From Synechococcus sp. UW140 (GTDB taxonomy: Bacteria > Cyanobacteriota > Cyanobacteriia > PCC-6307 > Cyanobiaceae), in assembly GCA_945878795.1 (NCBI GenBank), contig CAMDWF010000010.1, positions 1 through 16,360 of the forward strand: a stretch of DNA of 16,360 nucleotides, read 5' to 3'. Numbering within the stretch: the stretch's first letter is position 1; each line of letters begins with the position of its first letter. The notes under the pieces were generated by a model that worked only from the letters and a program-made list of their open reading frames with translations, did no database searches and had not been told where the DNA came from. Below, piece after piece: positions 7,658-15,368 of the stretch. The position numbers and the translations under genes are program-made.

Positions 7658-7663
7658 AAGCGG

Positions 7664-8728
7664 TTAGGGAGATGCTTTGGCTGGGGGAATGAGATGCAGT
7701 GTGAAGCGATCCCAGCCCAAACACCATCCTGCCGCCAAAGTCATCTGGCCTGGAGCCTGCTCGGGGGCCAGGCCAGCCAGCAGCGTCTCGAGCGCTGTTG
7801 CGGTCAATTCTCCGGGCCCTTGTTGCCTTAGCCAGTGCTGGACCAGGGCCCGTTGGTTGGCTTCAGCCAGCCGGCCGAGTCGGCGGCGATCGAGGGCCGC
7901 TGCCCTGGGACCCCGTTGATCCAAGGCCCGTTGATCCATGGCCCCGAGAGCCAAGGCTTCGAGAGCCAAGGCCACCAGTTGCTGCTGCTGCTCGTCTTCC
8001 TGGGCCAACCGTTCGGCCTGGAGGCTCATGCGCCGCTGGGCACCGGGATAGAGGGCTTCGAGGACGGGCAACACCTCGGCGCGGAGGCGGTTGCGCCCGT
8101 AGCGGCGATCGTCGTTGCTGGAGTCCAGCCAGACCGGCAGGCCCCGGCTAAGGCAGATGCGGGCCGTGTCGTCGCGGCAGAAGTGCAGCAAGGGCCGTAC
8201 CAGTTGGGGGCTGCCGCCTGGGTCGTTGTGCAGGGGGCGGCTGGGCCGCAGGCTGGCCAGCCCGCGGCGGTGACTGCCGCGGGCCAGGTTGAGCAGCACC
8301 GTTTCGGCCCGGTCGCTGGCGGTGTGTCCAGTCACGACATGGCCCATGCCCCGCAGGGCAGCCAGCTCGGCCAGGCGCCGGTAGCGCCATTGGCGAGCCT
8401 GGTCTTCGGAGGCAGGCGCCGGCTGGGCCCGTTCGAGTACCAGGGCCAGCCCTTCGCCGGCAGCCCAGGCGGCCAGTTCCCTGGCCTGGCGGCCTGATTC
8501 GGGGCGCCAGCCGTGGTCCCCATGCCAAAGGGTCAGGGACCAGCCGTGCAGGCGGCGCAGGTCCGCCAGTAACCCCGTCATCGCCATCGAATCCTGCCCA
8601 CCGGAAACACTCAGCAGCAGGGGGGCCCCGGCGGGCAACAGGTTCGGCTGGCGGCGCAGTTGGCGGTGCAGCCGCAGGTGATCGGCGCTCCAAACAGGGG
8701 CCTGATCGGGGGGGCCGGCGGCGGGCAT
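7664..8728 (-). CDS. tilS: tRNA(Ile)-lysidine synthase
   Basis: Modifies C34 of the CAU-anticodon isoleucine tRNA to lysidine using ATP and lysine, switching its specificity from AUG to AUA. The N-type ATP pyrophosphatase P-loop SGGQDS is at residues 42-47, followed by HGDHGWR at 69-75 and GHTASDRAET at 134-143, all characteristic of TilS. The length of 354 residues fits the shorter cyanobacterial type without the full E. coli C-terminal extension. The ATG at 8728 is chosen because the P-loop then falls at the usual distance from the N-terminus; the frame stays open to 9331 only as antisense of ycf23. Residues 253-273 are encoded by a 15-bp tandem repeat. It is divergent from ycf23 with only 33 bases between, and leads a two-gene operon with the unknown protein downstream. 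Confidence 0.95.
   Translation of the reverse strand: MPAAGPPDQAPVWSADHLRLHRQLRRQPNLLPAGAPLLLSVSGGQDSMAMTGLLADLRRLHGWSLTLWHGDHGWRPESGRQARELAAWAAGEGLALVLERAQPAPASEDQARQWRYRRLAELAALRGMGHVVTGHTASDRAETVLLNLARGSHRRGLASLRPSRPLHNDPGGSPQLVRPLLHFCRDDTARICLSRGLPVWLDSSNDDRRYGRNRLRAEVLPVLEALYPGAQRRMSLQAERLAQEDEQQQQLVALALEALALGAMDQRALDQRGPRAAALDRRRLGRLAEANQRALVQHWLRQQGPGELTATALETLLAGLAPEQAPGQMTLAAGWCLGWDRFTLHLIPPAKASP
7912..7971. repeat. Four-unit 15-bp tandem repeat inside tilS
   Basis: Read on the plus strand, 7912-7926 and 7927-7941 differ at one base (cccgttgatccaagg and cccgttgatccatgg). Positions 7942-7956 and 7957-7971 form a second near-identical pair (ccccgagagccaagg and cttcgagagccaagg). The period is a multiple of three, so the frame is kept. 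The protein reads as pentapeptides LALEA, LALGA, MDQRA and LDQRG, consistent with a lengthened helix or linker after the catalytic domain of TilS. Confidence 0.8.
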
Positions 8729-8761
8729 GGCCTTGGATGGGAGAATCAGACTTGAATAGTC

Positions 8762-9544
8762 ATGGATTTGAGCATGTCGCGTCTTTCCAGCCTGCCGATC
8801 ACCCTGCAGGAGGCGCTCCGCCAGCAACGCCTGCTCAAGGTGATCGCTGGATTGGCCAACTTTGATGCGGCCTCCGTGGGTCGCATCGCCGCCGCCGCTG
8901 CCGCCGGCGGCGCTGACCTGCTTGACCTGGCCTGCGATGCCGACCTGGTGCGCCAGGTGGCCCAGCACACCCCTGGTCTGCCCCTGTGTGTGTCGGCGGT
9001 GGATCCTGCCCTCTTCCCAGCGGCGGTGGCGGCCGGGGCTGCCATGGTCGAAATCGGCAACTTCGACAGCTTCTATGCCGAAGGCCGGGTGTTTGGCGCC
9101 GAGGAGGTGCTGGAGATCACCCGGGCCAGCCGCGCCCTGCTGCCGGAGGTCGTGTTGTCGGTGACGGTGCCCCATGGCCTGCCCCTCGATCAGCAGGCCC
9201 AGCTGGCGGTGGATCTGGCCGCCGCTGGAGCCGACCTGATCCAGACCGAAGGGGGAACCAGTGCCCGCCCCGTGGCTCCCGGGGTGTTGGGGCTGATTGA
9301 AAAGGCGGCCCCCACCCTGGCCGCCGCCCATGCCATCAGCCGGGCCGTCGACCTGCCCGTGCTCTGTGCTTCAGGCCTCTCGGAGGTGACCATTCCGATG
9401 GCCTTGGCGGCCGGTGCCAGTGGCGTCGGTGTGGGGTCCGCCGTCAATCGCCTTCAGGACGATTTGGCCATGGTGGCGGCCGTGCGGGGCCTGCGGCAGG
9501 CCATGCCCCTGGTCAGCCGCCTTGCCCAGTCAGCCCAGCATTGA
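8762..9544 (+). CDS. ycf23: Ycf23/DUF561 family TIM-barrel protein
   Basis: Member of the Ycf23 (DUF561) family, encoded in cyanobacteria and in red-lineage and some other plastid genomes; its biochemical role is not established to my knowledge. The 260 residues show the family's conserved stretches KVIAGLANFD (26-35), VEIGNFDSFY (96-105) and LIQTEGG (159-165). GASGVGVGSAVN at 218-229 resembles the phosphate-binding loop of HisA/HisF-like and other phosphate-binding TIM barrels. A small phosphorylated ligand is therefore plausible, but this is inference. ATG at 8762 is used; an in-frame ATG at 8774 is an equally possible start, and neither has a well-spaced Shine-Dalgarno. It is divergent from tilS and followed by a strong hairpin terminator. 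Confidence 0.9.
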   Translation: MDLSMSRLSSLPITLQEALRQQRLLKVIAGLANFDAASVGRIAAAAAAGGADLLDLACDADLVRQVAQHTPGLPLCVSAVDPALFPAAVAAGAAMVEIGNFDSFYAEGRVFGAEEVLEITRASRALLPEVVLSVTVPHGLPLDQQAQLAVDLAAAGADLIQTEGGTSARPVAPGVLGLIEKAAPTLAAAHAISRAVDLPVLCASGLSEVTIPMALAAGASGVGVGSAVNRLQDDLAMVAAVRGLRQAMPLVSRLAQSAQH

Positions 9545-9554
9545 TCCCTACCGG

Positions 9555-9589
9555 AACTAAAGGGGGACGTTGTCGTACCCCTTTAGTTT
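9555..9589 (+). terminator. Rho-independent terminator after ycf23
   Basis: AACTAAAGGGG at 9555-9565 pairs perfectly with CCCCTTTAGTT at 9578-9588. Three more inner pairs (ACG 9567-9569 with CGT 9574-9576) lie across a single mismatch and a four-base loop. It begins ten bases after the ycf23 stop and runs into TTTGTCT. The stem of 11 uninterrupted pairs is the strongest hairpin I found in the window. The downstream T-tract is short, but the position at a gene end supports termination. Confidence 0.75.
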
Positions 9590-9620
9590 GTCTAGGTTGC
9601 CAATAACTTGAGCCATCGCC

Positions 9621-10019
9621 ATGTCCCATTCCCTCGCCTGGATGCTGCAGTGGCCTGTCAGGGCCCTGATCCTGATCCTGGTGAGCCGGATGCCGCTCGG
9701 GGTGGACATGATCAGCTTCCGGATCGCCCTGGTCTCCTCCCTGGTGATCGCCTTTTTAGGCACCCTTTTGGTCTGGCCGCTGCGGTTGCTGTTGGCCCCC
9801 CTGAGGATGGTGACCACCCTGGGTGGGTTGCTACCGGTCGGCTTTCTGTTCGAGTGGGTGATTTCGGCGATCCTGTTTGCGGCCACCGCTTGGCTGATCC
9901 AGGGATTCAAATTGCGCTACGGCCTGGGCAGCGCCTTCTTAGGAGCTCTGATATACAGCATCATCAGTTTCATCGCCCTCAAGCTGCTCGGCCTGGAGGT
10001 TCCCCTGCTCGCGCCATGA
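9621..10019 (+). CDS. Small membrane protein, phage-holin superfamily IV type (four TM)
   Basis: A 132-residue, very hydrophobic protein with membrane segments at about 10-28, 36-56, 66-92 and 103-124. Short loops carry a few arginines and lysines (LRLLLAPLRM, FKLRY). The pattern and the LLPVGFLFEWVISA segment fit the family annotated as mycobacterial four-TMS phage holin, superfamily IV, which is chromosomal and widespread in cyanobacteria and actinobacteria. Despite the name there is no lysis gene or other phage gene nearby, so a holin function should not be assumed; the role is unknown. The ATG at 9621 lacks a clear Shine-Dalgarno. It lies 32 bases after the ycf23 terminator hairpin and 121 bases before uvrB. 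Confidence 0.85.
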   Translation: MSHSLAWMLQWPVRALILILVSRMPLGVDMISFRIALVSSLVIAFLGTLLVWPLRLLLAPLRMVTTLGGLLPVGFLFEWVISAILFAATAWLIQGFKLRYGLGSAFLGALIYSIISFIALKLLGLEVPLLAP

Positions 10020-10140
10020 CCCTGAGCACGGGTTTCACCGCCTAGGACCAGGCACCAAGGGCGGCTTCAGCTTCTTGTTGGTGGGTAGGGGACTGATGAC
10101 CGCCCTCGCTGTTGGGGCTTTTGGCGGCGAGAATGGAGCG

Positions 10141-12144
10141 ATGAATCCATTCGAGCTGCATGCCCCGTATGAGCCCAAGGGGGACCAGCCCACCGCCATT
10201 GAGGCCATGGTCCAGGGCCTTGAAGCGGGAGAGCGCTACCAGACCCTGCTCGGTGCCACGGGCACGGGCAAGACCTTTTCGATTGCCAATGTGATTGCCC
10301 GCACGGGGCGGCCCACCCTGGTGCTGGCCCACAACAAAACCCTGGCGGCGCAATTGTGCAATGAATTGAGGGAGTTTTTCCCCAATAATGCGGTTGAATA
10401 TTTTATCTCCTACTACGATTACTACCAGCCCGAGGCCTATGTGCCAGTCTCGGATACTTACATAGCTAAAACCGCGTCGATCAACGAGGAGATCGACATG
10501 CTGCGCCACTCCGCCACCCGCTCGCTGTTTGAGCGCCGAGATGTCATTGTTGTGGCATCAATCAGTTGCATCTATGGCCTTGGCATTCCCTCGGAGTATC
10601 TCAAGGCGGCCGTGCGTTTCCAGGTGGGAGATCGGTTGGATCTGCGCTCTTCTTTACGGGAATTAGTGAACAACCAATATAGCCGCAATGATGTTGAGAT
10701 CGGCCGGGGTCGTTTTCGGGTTCGCGGTGATGTGCTGGAGATTGGTCCCGCCTATGAGGATCGCTTGGTTCGTATTGAGCTGTTTGGCGATGATGTCGAG
10801 GCGATTCGCTATGTAGATCCCACCAGCGGTGAAATCCTTCAGAGTCTAGAAAGTATTAATATCTACCCAGCCAAGCACTTTGTTACTCCCAAGGATCGCC
10901 TGGACGATGCCATCAAGGCCATCCGCGCCGAATTGCGTCAGCGACTGGATCTCCTCAACGAACAGGGTCGCCTGTTGGAGGCCCAGCGCCTCGAACAGCG
11001 CGCCACCTATGACCTGGAGATGTTGGAACAGGTGGGTTATTGCAACGGTGTCGAAAATTATGCCCGTCATCTGGCTGGTCGCCCGGCGGGAACGCCCCCT
11101 GAATGTCTGATCGATTACTTCCCCAAGGACTGGCTGCTGGTGGTGGATGAAAGCCATGTCACCTGCTCCCAGCTGCAGGCAATGTATAACGGCGACCAAA
11201 GCCGCAAGCAGGTGTTAATTGAGCATGGTTTTCGTCTGCCCAGTGCCGCCGATAACCGGCCCCTCAAGGCAGAGGAGTTCTGGGAGAAGGCCACCCAGAC
11301 CATCTTCGTCAGCGCCACCCCTGGCGCCTGGGAGTTGGCCCAGAGCAAGGACCAGGTGGTCGAACAGGTGATCCGCCCCACCGGTGTGCTGGATCCCATC
11401 GTTGAGGTGCGACCCACGGACGGACAGGTGGATGACCTGCTGGGTGAAATTCGCCTGCGGGCCGGCAAGGACCAGCGGGTGCTGGTGACCACCCTCACCA
11501 AGCGCATGGCGGAGGATCTCAGCGACTACCTGGCCGAGCATGGCGTGCGGGTGCGCTACCTGCACTCCGAGATCCATTCAATCGAGCGGATCGAGATTCT
11601 CCAGGATCTGCGCAATGGCGAATACGACGTGCTGGTGGGGGTCAACCTGCTGCGGGAGGGCCTTGACCTGCCGGAGGTTTCCCTGGTGGCCATTCTTGAT
11701 GCGGACAAGGAGGGTTTTCTGCGGGCAGAGCGTTCTTTGATTCAGACCATTGGTCGGGCGGCCCGCCATATCGAAGGGGTGGCACTTCTCTATGCCGACA
11801 ATCTCACGGTTTCCATGGCTAAAGCCATATCCGAGACCGAGCGGCGCCGCGCTATTCAGCATACCTATAATGAGAACCATGGCATTACGCCAAGCCCGGC
11901 CGGTAAGCGGGCCGGCAATGCGATTCTGTCCTTTTTGGCGGTATCGCGACGGCTCAATGATGAGCAGCTTGATGAGGCCGTCGAGCAGGCTGCCCACAAC
12001 GAAGTGCCCCTTGATTCCCTGCCCGAACTGATCACCCAGCTAGAGGACCGCATGAAGGCGGCGGCCAAGAATCTGGAGTACGAGGAGGCCGCCAACCTGC
12101 GTGATCGCATCAAGAATCTGCGCCAGAAGCTCGTGGGCCGTTGA
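10141..12144 (+). CDS. uvrB: Excinuclease ABC subunit B
   Basis: UvrB is the damage-verifying helicase-like subunit of nucleotide excision repair: it receives the lesion from UvrA and recruits UvrC for incision. Walker A GATGTGKT is at residues 38-45. The beta-hairpin element YYDYYQPEAYVP follows, then the DESH Walker B box, the SATPG motif and the late helicase motif QTIGRAARH. A C-terminal UVR domain of about 35 residues (EYEEAANLRDRIKNL) contacts UvrC. The length of 667 residues is normal. The ATG at 10141 matches the family start just before LHAPYEPKGDQP; the frame is open to 10075, but that extension has no family support. GGAG lies only two bases before the ATG, closer than ideal. It converges with devA across a 63-base gap. 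Confidence 0.98.
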   Translation: MNPFELHAPYEPKGDQPTAIEAMVQGLEAGERYQTLLGATGTGKTFSIANVIARTGRPTLVLAHNKTLAAQLCNELREFFPNNAVEYFISYYDYYQPEAYVPVSDTYIAKTASINEEIDMLRHSATRSLFERRDVIVVASISCIYGLGIPSEYLKAAVRFQVGDRLDLRSSLRELVNNQYSRNDVEIGRGRFRVRGDVLEIGPAYEDRLVRIELFGDDVEAIRYVDPTSGEILQSLESINIYPAKHFVTPKDRLDDAIKAIRAELRQRLDLLNEQGRLLEAQRLEQRATYDLEMLEQVGYCNGVENYARHLAGRPAGTPPECLIDYFPKDWLLVVDESHVTCSQLQAMYNGDQSRKQVLIEHGFRLPSAADNRPLKAEEFWEKATQTIFVSATPGAWELAQSKDQVVEQVIRPTGVLDPIVEVRPTDGQVDDLLGEIRLRAGKDQRVLVTTLTKRMAEDLSDYLAEHGVRVRYLHSEIHSIERIEILQDLRNGEYDVLVGVNLLREGLDLPEVSLVAILDADKEGFLRAERSLIQTIGRAARHIEGVALLYADNLTVSMAKAISETERRRAIQHTYNENHGITPSPAGKRAGNAILSFLAVSRRLNDEQLDEAVEQAAHNEVPLDSLPELITQLEDRMKAAAKNLEYEEAANLRDRIKNLRQKLVGR

Positions 12145-12145
12145 T

Positions 12146-12198
12146 GCCGGCCCCAGGGGTCCAATTGGTGCCGGGATGTCGAGCTGTTGTTGGCAGCT
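12146..12198. other. Structured convergent gap between uvrB and devA
   Basis: The gap where the two convergent genes end holds CCGGC (12147-12151) pairing with GCCGG (12170-12174), an internal eight-base palindrome CCAATTGG (12161-12168), and a separate small hairpin AGCTG/CAGCT (12182-12186 and 12194-12198). None is followed by a T-run on either strand. This may be a weak bidirectional transcription end, but no intrinsic terminator can be called with assurance. Confidence 0.3.
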
Positions 12199-12207
12199 GG
12201 TAGCTAC

Positions 12208-12972
12208 TCAGGTGGTGCGCATGCGTTCGACGAAAGCCGCTTCTTTTTCACTTGAGGCCAGTTCGCCCTCTTCGACCAGGATGATGCGATCGGCGACGTC
12301 GAGAATCTTGTTGTCGTGGGTGACCATGATGATGGTGGTTTTTTCTTTTTCGGCCATTTCTTTCATCAGGTTGACCACGGTGCGACCCGATTCCTTGTCG
12401 AGGGCGGCGGTGGGTTCGTCCCCTAACAGGATTTTTGGCTGGCTGACCAGGGCGCGGGCAATGGCAACCCGCTGGCGCTGACCGCCGGAAAGATTGGCGG
12501 GAAAATAATCGACCCTTTCGCCCAGACCCACTTTCTCCAGCATTGATGTGGCAATTTTGTCCATATCCTGCTCGAAGTATTTGTCGTGGAGTTCGAGGGA
12601 CAGGCGCACATTGCGGCGGGCATTTAGAAACATCATCAGGTTGTGGGCCTGGAAGATGAAGCCGACGTTCAATCGCAGCTGGGCCAGTTGTTCCTTGCTG
12701 GCCCCCAGGAGTTCTTGGCCAAGGATGCGCAGGCTGCCGTCCTGACAGGAGCGCAAACCGCCGAGCATGGTCAGCAGGGTGGTTTTGCCGGAGCCGGAGG
12801 GGCCGGTGCAAATGATGATCTGGCCTGGATAGATGTCCAGGCTGATGTCCTTGAGGGCATGTTTGCGTTCGGTGCCGCTGCCAAACCAGTGGTTGACGTG
12901 TTTGAGGGAGATGATCGGTTCGCTGCCGGATTGCCCAGCCACCGGATTGGGGGCAGCGGCATCAGAAGACAT
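12208..12972 (-). CDS. devA: ABC exporter ATP-binding subunit, DevA family
   Basis: ATPase of a DevBCA/MacB-like tripartite exporter, acting at the cytoplasmic face of the inner membrane with the permease encoded just upstream. All ABC motifs are present: Walker A GPSGSGKT (57-64), Q-loop Gln108 in FIFQAHNL, signature LSGGQ (161-165), Walker B ILLGDE (181-186), the DevA/LolD-like PTAALD D-loop and H-loop His219 in THD. The length of 254 residues is typical. FIFQAHNLMMFLNARRNV is characteristic of the DevA subgroup as I know it. Its ATG lies inside devC, an 11-base overlap, so expression is coupled. In heterocyst-forming cyanobacteria this family exports envelope glycolipids with TolC; the substrate in a unicellular host is unknown. 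Confidence 0.92.
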   Translation of the reverse strand: MSSDAAAPNPVAGQSGSEPIISLKHVNHWFGSGTERKHALKDISLDIYPGQIIICTGPSGSGKTTLLTMLGGLRSCQDGSLRILGQELLGASKEQLAQLRLNVGFIFQAHNLMMFLNARRNVRLSLELHDKYFEQDMDKIATSMLEKVGLGERVDYFPANLSGGQRQRVAIARALVSQPKILLGDEPTAALDKESGRTVVNLMKEMAEKEKTTIIMVTHDNKILDVADRIILVEEGELASSEKEAAFVERMRTT

Positions 12973-14137
12973 CGGCGGGATCCAGTTTGACCAGTTTGCG
13001 GGTGGCCAGGGTGCCGGAGCCCACGCACATCACGAAGGTGAGGGCCAGCACCTGCAGGGCCCGAGTGGTTGTCATCACTACGGTGAGTTTGGTGACGGTG
13101 GCCAGCAGGGAATAGAGGCCCATCGAGAGCAGTACCCCAGGGACAAAGCCCACCAAGGCCAAAATAGCTGATTGTTGGATGACGATGCTGATGACATAGC
13201 TGTCGCGATAGCCCATCGCCTTGAGGGTGGCGTACTGGGGCAGGGAATTCATGACATCTCCAAACAGAATCTGGTAGACAATGATGCTGCCAACGATGAA
13301 GCCCACCAGAACGCCCAAGGAGAAGATGAAGCCCACGGATGAATTACGTCTCCAATAGGCCACTTCCAACTTGGAGAGCCCCGCTCGGGTTTCAATGCGA
13401 ACGTCCTTGCTGATGAAGGAACCAATTGTATTTTGGACGAGCTGGGGGTTGGCGCCGGGTTTGAGCTTGATTAGGCCCAGCTGAATTTTGCGCGGATCAG
13501 CCTTGGGGAATAAATAGAGATAGGTGCTGTCGGAAGTAATCAGATTAGCTTCGGCGGCGAAAGTGGCCCCCATGTTAAAAGTATCAATAATGCGGATCTG
13601 TTTGCCGCTGATTTCAAGCAATGCCTTGCCGTCTTTGCTTACGACTTTCTGGATGTCGCCGTATTGTTTCTTGGAGTTTCGGTCGAACAGGGCGTTGCGT
13701 AGGATTCTAAGTTGGCTGCGATTTTTTTCGATTTCCGGGAAATCCAGGGACGGCCGGGACAGGTCGACACCAAATATGGAAATGTCATAGGATTGACGTG
13801 TTGAAGGAGTAATCCAGTTGGCTCGACTGATGCGCAGAGGAGCTACCGATTCCACGCCGGCGACCCCCAGGGTCTGATACAGCTGGCTGCGTTGAAATTC
13901 CTGGAGGGCGCCGAGATTGCTGTATTTGCTGCTGACGATCACCAGATCGGCCTGAAGGCGGTCGATTGGTTTGCGCTGGCTGTTATAAAGGCTATCCATC
14001 AACCCCAGCTGGAAGAACATCAATAGGTTGGAAAAGCTAACTCCGGCAACACCAATTAGTAATTTTGTCGGATTGGTGGTGGTCTGCAACCAGGCCACCG
14101 GTGTTCGTTTCAGGAATTTTTGCAGGGGGCTGATCAT
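12962..14137 (-). CDS. devC: ABC exporter permease, DevC family
   Basis: Inner-membrane permease of the same exporter, with the MacB/FtsX topology. One N-terminal helix lies at about 27-48. A large periplasmic domain (about 50-262) follows, then three C-terminal helices at about 268-292, 315-345 and 360-380. Between the second and third helices lies the conserved cytoplasmic segment DVMNSLPQYATLKAMGY, which couples to the ATPase. The length of 391 residues matches DevC. The start ATG overlaps the devB stop as ATGA, and the 3' end overlaps devA by 11 bases, so the three genes form one tightly coupled operon in the order B-C-A. The coding sequence looks less GC-rich than neighbouring genes; this was judged by eye only. 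Confidence 0.93.
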   Translation of the reverse strand: MISPLQKFLKRTPVAWLQTTTNPTKLLIGVAGVSFSNLLMFFQLGLMDSLYNSQRKPIDRLQADLVIVSSKYSNLGALQEFQRSQLYQTLGVAGVESVAPLRISRANWITPSTRQSYDISIFGVDLSRPSLDFPEIEKNRSQLRILRNALFDRNSKKQYGDIQKVVSKDGKALLEISGKQIRIIDTFNMGATFAAEANLITSDSTYLYLFPKADPRKIQLGLIKLKPGANPQLVQNTIGSFISKDVRIETRAGLSKLEVAYWRRNSSVGFIFSLGVLVGFIVGSIIVYQILFGDVMNSLPQYATLKAMGYRDSYVISIVIQQSAILALVGFVPGVLLSMGLYSLLATVTKLTVVMTTTRALQVLALTFVMCVGSGTLATRKLVKLDPADVF

Positions 14138-15303
14138 GGCTTGGTAACTTCTTGATCGGTTGGATCAAAGATCACGTTGACCTGAAGGTTGGAGGCATGG
14201 CGGACCCTATCGGCAATCGCCGGGGTCGTTTCGATGCGTAATTTCACTTCAAAGACCCGTTGGTCTTGATTTTCACCTGGTTCGCCGTTGAAGACACTTT
14301 GGCGCTGGACCTGGGAGTTTATTTGATAGACATTAGCCAAGACGCTTCCCTTGAAGCCGTCGGCGCTGATAGTCGCCTTCTGGCCGATGCGAATATCACG
14401 CATGTCTGTTTGATATACCTCTGCCACGACCACCATGCGGCTGGTGTCGGCCATTTCCAGAAGGCCATCATCGCCGACTTTGTCTCCGGGGCGGGCGTTG
14501 ATTTTCAAGATCTGGCCATTCTGGGGCGCCACGACTGTTGCGTAGGAAAGCTCCTGTTTGGCCCGGTCACGGGAGGCCATCGCCTTCTTGAGTTCGCTTT
14601 CGGCGGCCACTACATCAACGCCGCGCACCTCGGTGATTTTGGCCAGGGTTTGTTGTTCGCTGGCGATCTGGGATCTGAGGGTGCTGAGGGTGCCTTCACG
14701 GCTTTCCAGCGCCTGTTGATATTCGGCGCGGCTGGTGGTGGCCCTGGTTCGATAGCGGTCCCTTTCCAGCTCCGATGAGCCGCCAGCGCTGTAGAGCTGG
14801 TCGTAGCGTTTGGCCTCGATGGTGGCTTCGTTGAACTTGGCCAACTTACTGGCCACATTTTGACCCTGGGCCAGCTTTTCACCAGCCAGTTTGCGCTGCA
14901 GGCTTTCAATTGTGAAGCGCTGGGCATCGATTTCCCCTTGCTTCGCCCCCGCCCGCACCTGGGCCAACTTGCTGCGCGAGATGGCCACCTGGGCTTCGGC
15001 TTCATCCAGGGAGGCCTTGAGGGTGCCCTGGCTGTTCAGGATGGCCAGGGGCTGGCCCAGCTTGACGAGCTGGTTTTCCTCCACCAGCAGGGATTGCACC
15101 CGATCGCCGCTGAGGGAGTTGGAGATGGCCACCTTGCGGATTTTGGTTTCGGGCTCGATCCGGCCCAGGGCCGAAACCCGACGCGGCGCTACCGCCGTAG
15201 CGGCCGGTGGCTGGCGCTGACCTTGGCAGCCAGCCAGCAGGCCCCCCAGGGGCAGCAGGCCAGCGACCAAGAGAGGGAGCCAGCAACGGCTGAATCGAGG
15301 CAC
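14134..15303 (-). CDS. devB: ABC exporter membrane-fusion adaptor, DevB family, with lipobox
   Basis: Periplasmic adaptor (HlyD/MacA-like) expected to link DevC to an outer-membrane TolC channel. From a GTG start it has a hydrophobic signal (about 8-25) ending in the lipobox LLAGC with Cys26, so a lipoprotein anchored in the membrane is predicted. The barrel-sandwich halves lie at about 45-92 (GRIEPETKI, LVKLGQPLAIL) and about 255-285 (VVAPQNGQILKINARPGDKV). They flank a long coiled-coil hairpin (about 95-250). The beta-barrel region follows (VVVAEVYQTDMRDIRIGQKA). The length of 389 residues is normal. No strong Shine-Dalgarno precedes the GTG. It is the first gene of devBCA; no tolC is visible in the window. 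No NtcA-like GTA-N8-TAC site was seen in the short upstream gap. Confidence 0.9.
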   Translation of the reverse strand: MPRFSRCWLPLLVAGLLPLGGLLAGCQGQRQPPAATAVAPRRVSALGRIEPETKIRKVAISNSLSGDRVQSLLVEENQLVKLGQPLAILNSQGTLKASLDEAEAQVAISRSKLAQVRAGAKQGEIDAQRFTIESLQRKLAGEKLAQGQNVASKLAKFNEATIEAKRYDQLYSAGGSSELERDRYRTRATTSRAEYQQALESREGTLSTLRSQIASEQQTLAKITEVRGVDVVAAESELKKAMASRDRAKQELSYATVVAPQNGQILKINARPGDKVGDDGLLEMADTSRMVVVAEVYQTDMRDIRIGQKATISADGFKGSVLANVYQINSQVQRQSVFNGEPGENQDQRVFEVKLRIETTPAIADRVRHASNLQVNVIFDPTDQEVTKP

Positions 15304-15368
15304 AGGGCAGGCGGCCTAGCGGCGCTTTCAGGGCTCTCAACCTACTCAGGGCGCCAGCCAGCGAGCCT

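Noticed and set aside
8749..8761. The inverted repeat GACT-N5-AGTC in the tilS/ycf23 divergent gap as an operator.
   Set aside because: The arms are only four bases long and directly abut the ycf23 start codon; this is expected by chance many times in the window.
8729..9331. A 201-codon N-terminal extension of the tilS frame.
   Set aside because: It is antisense to the well-conserved ycf23, is Gly/His/Gln-rich like other GC shadows, and would place the P-loop far from the N-terminus.
9621..10019. A prophage or lysis module signalled by the holin-type protein.
   Set aside because: No endolysin, integrase, structural phage gene, tRNA or attachment repeat was seen nearby; the neighbours are ordinary chromosomal genes.
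10075..10140. A longer UvrB start at 10075 or 10096.
   Set aside because: UvrB proteins begin just before the LHAPYEPKGDQP-like segment, and the ATG at 10141 gives a normal 667-residue length; the extra residues match nothing I know.
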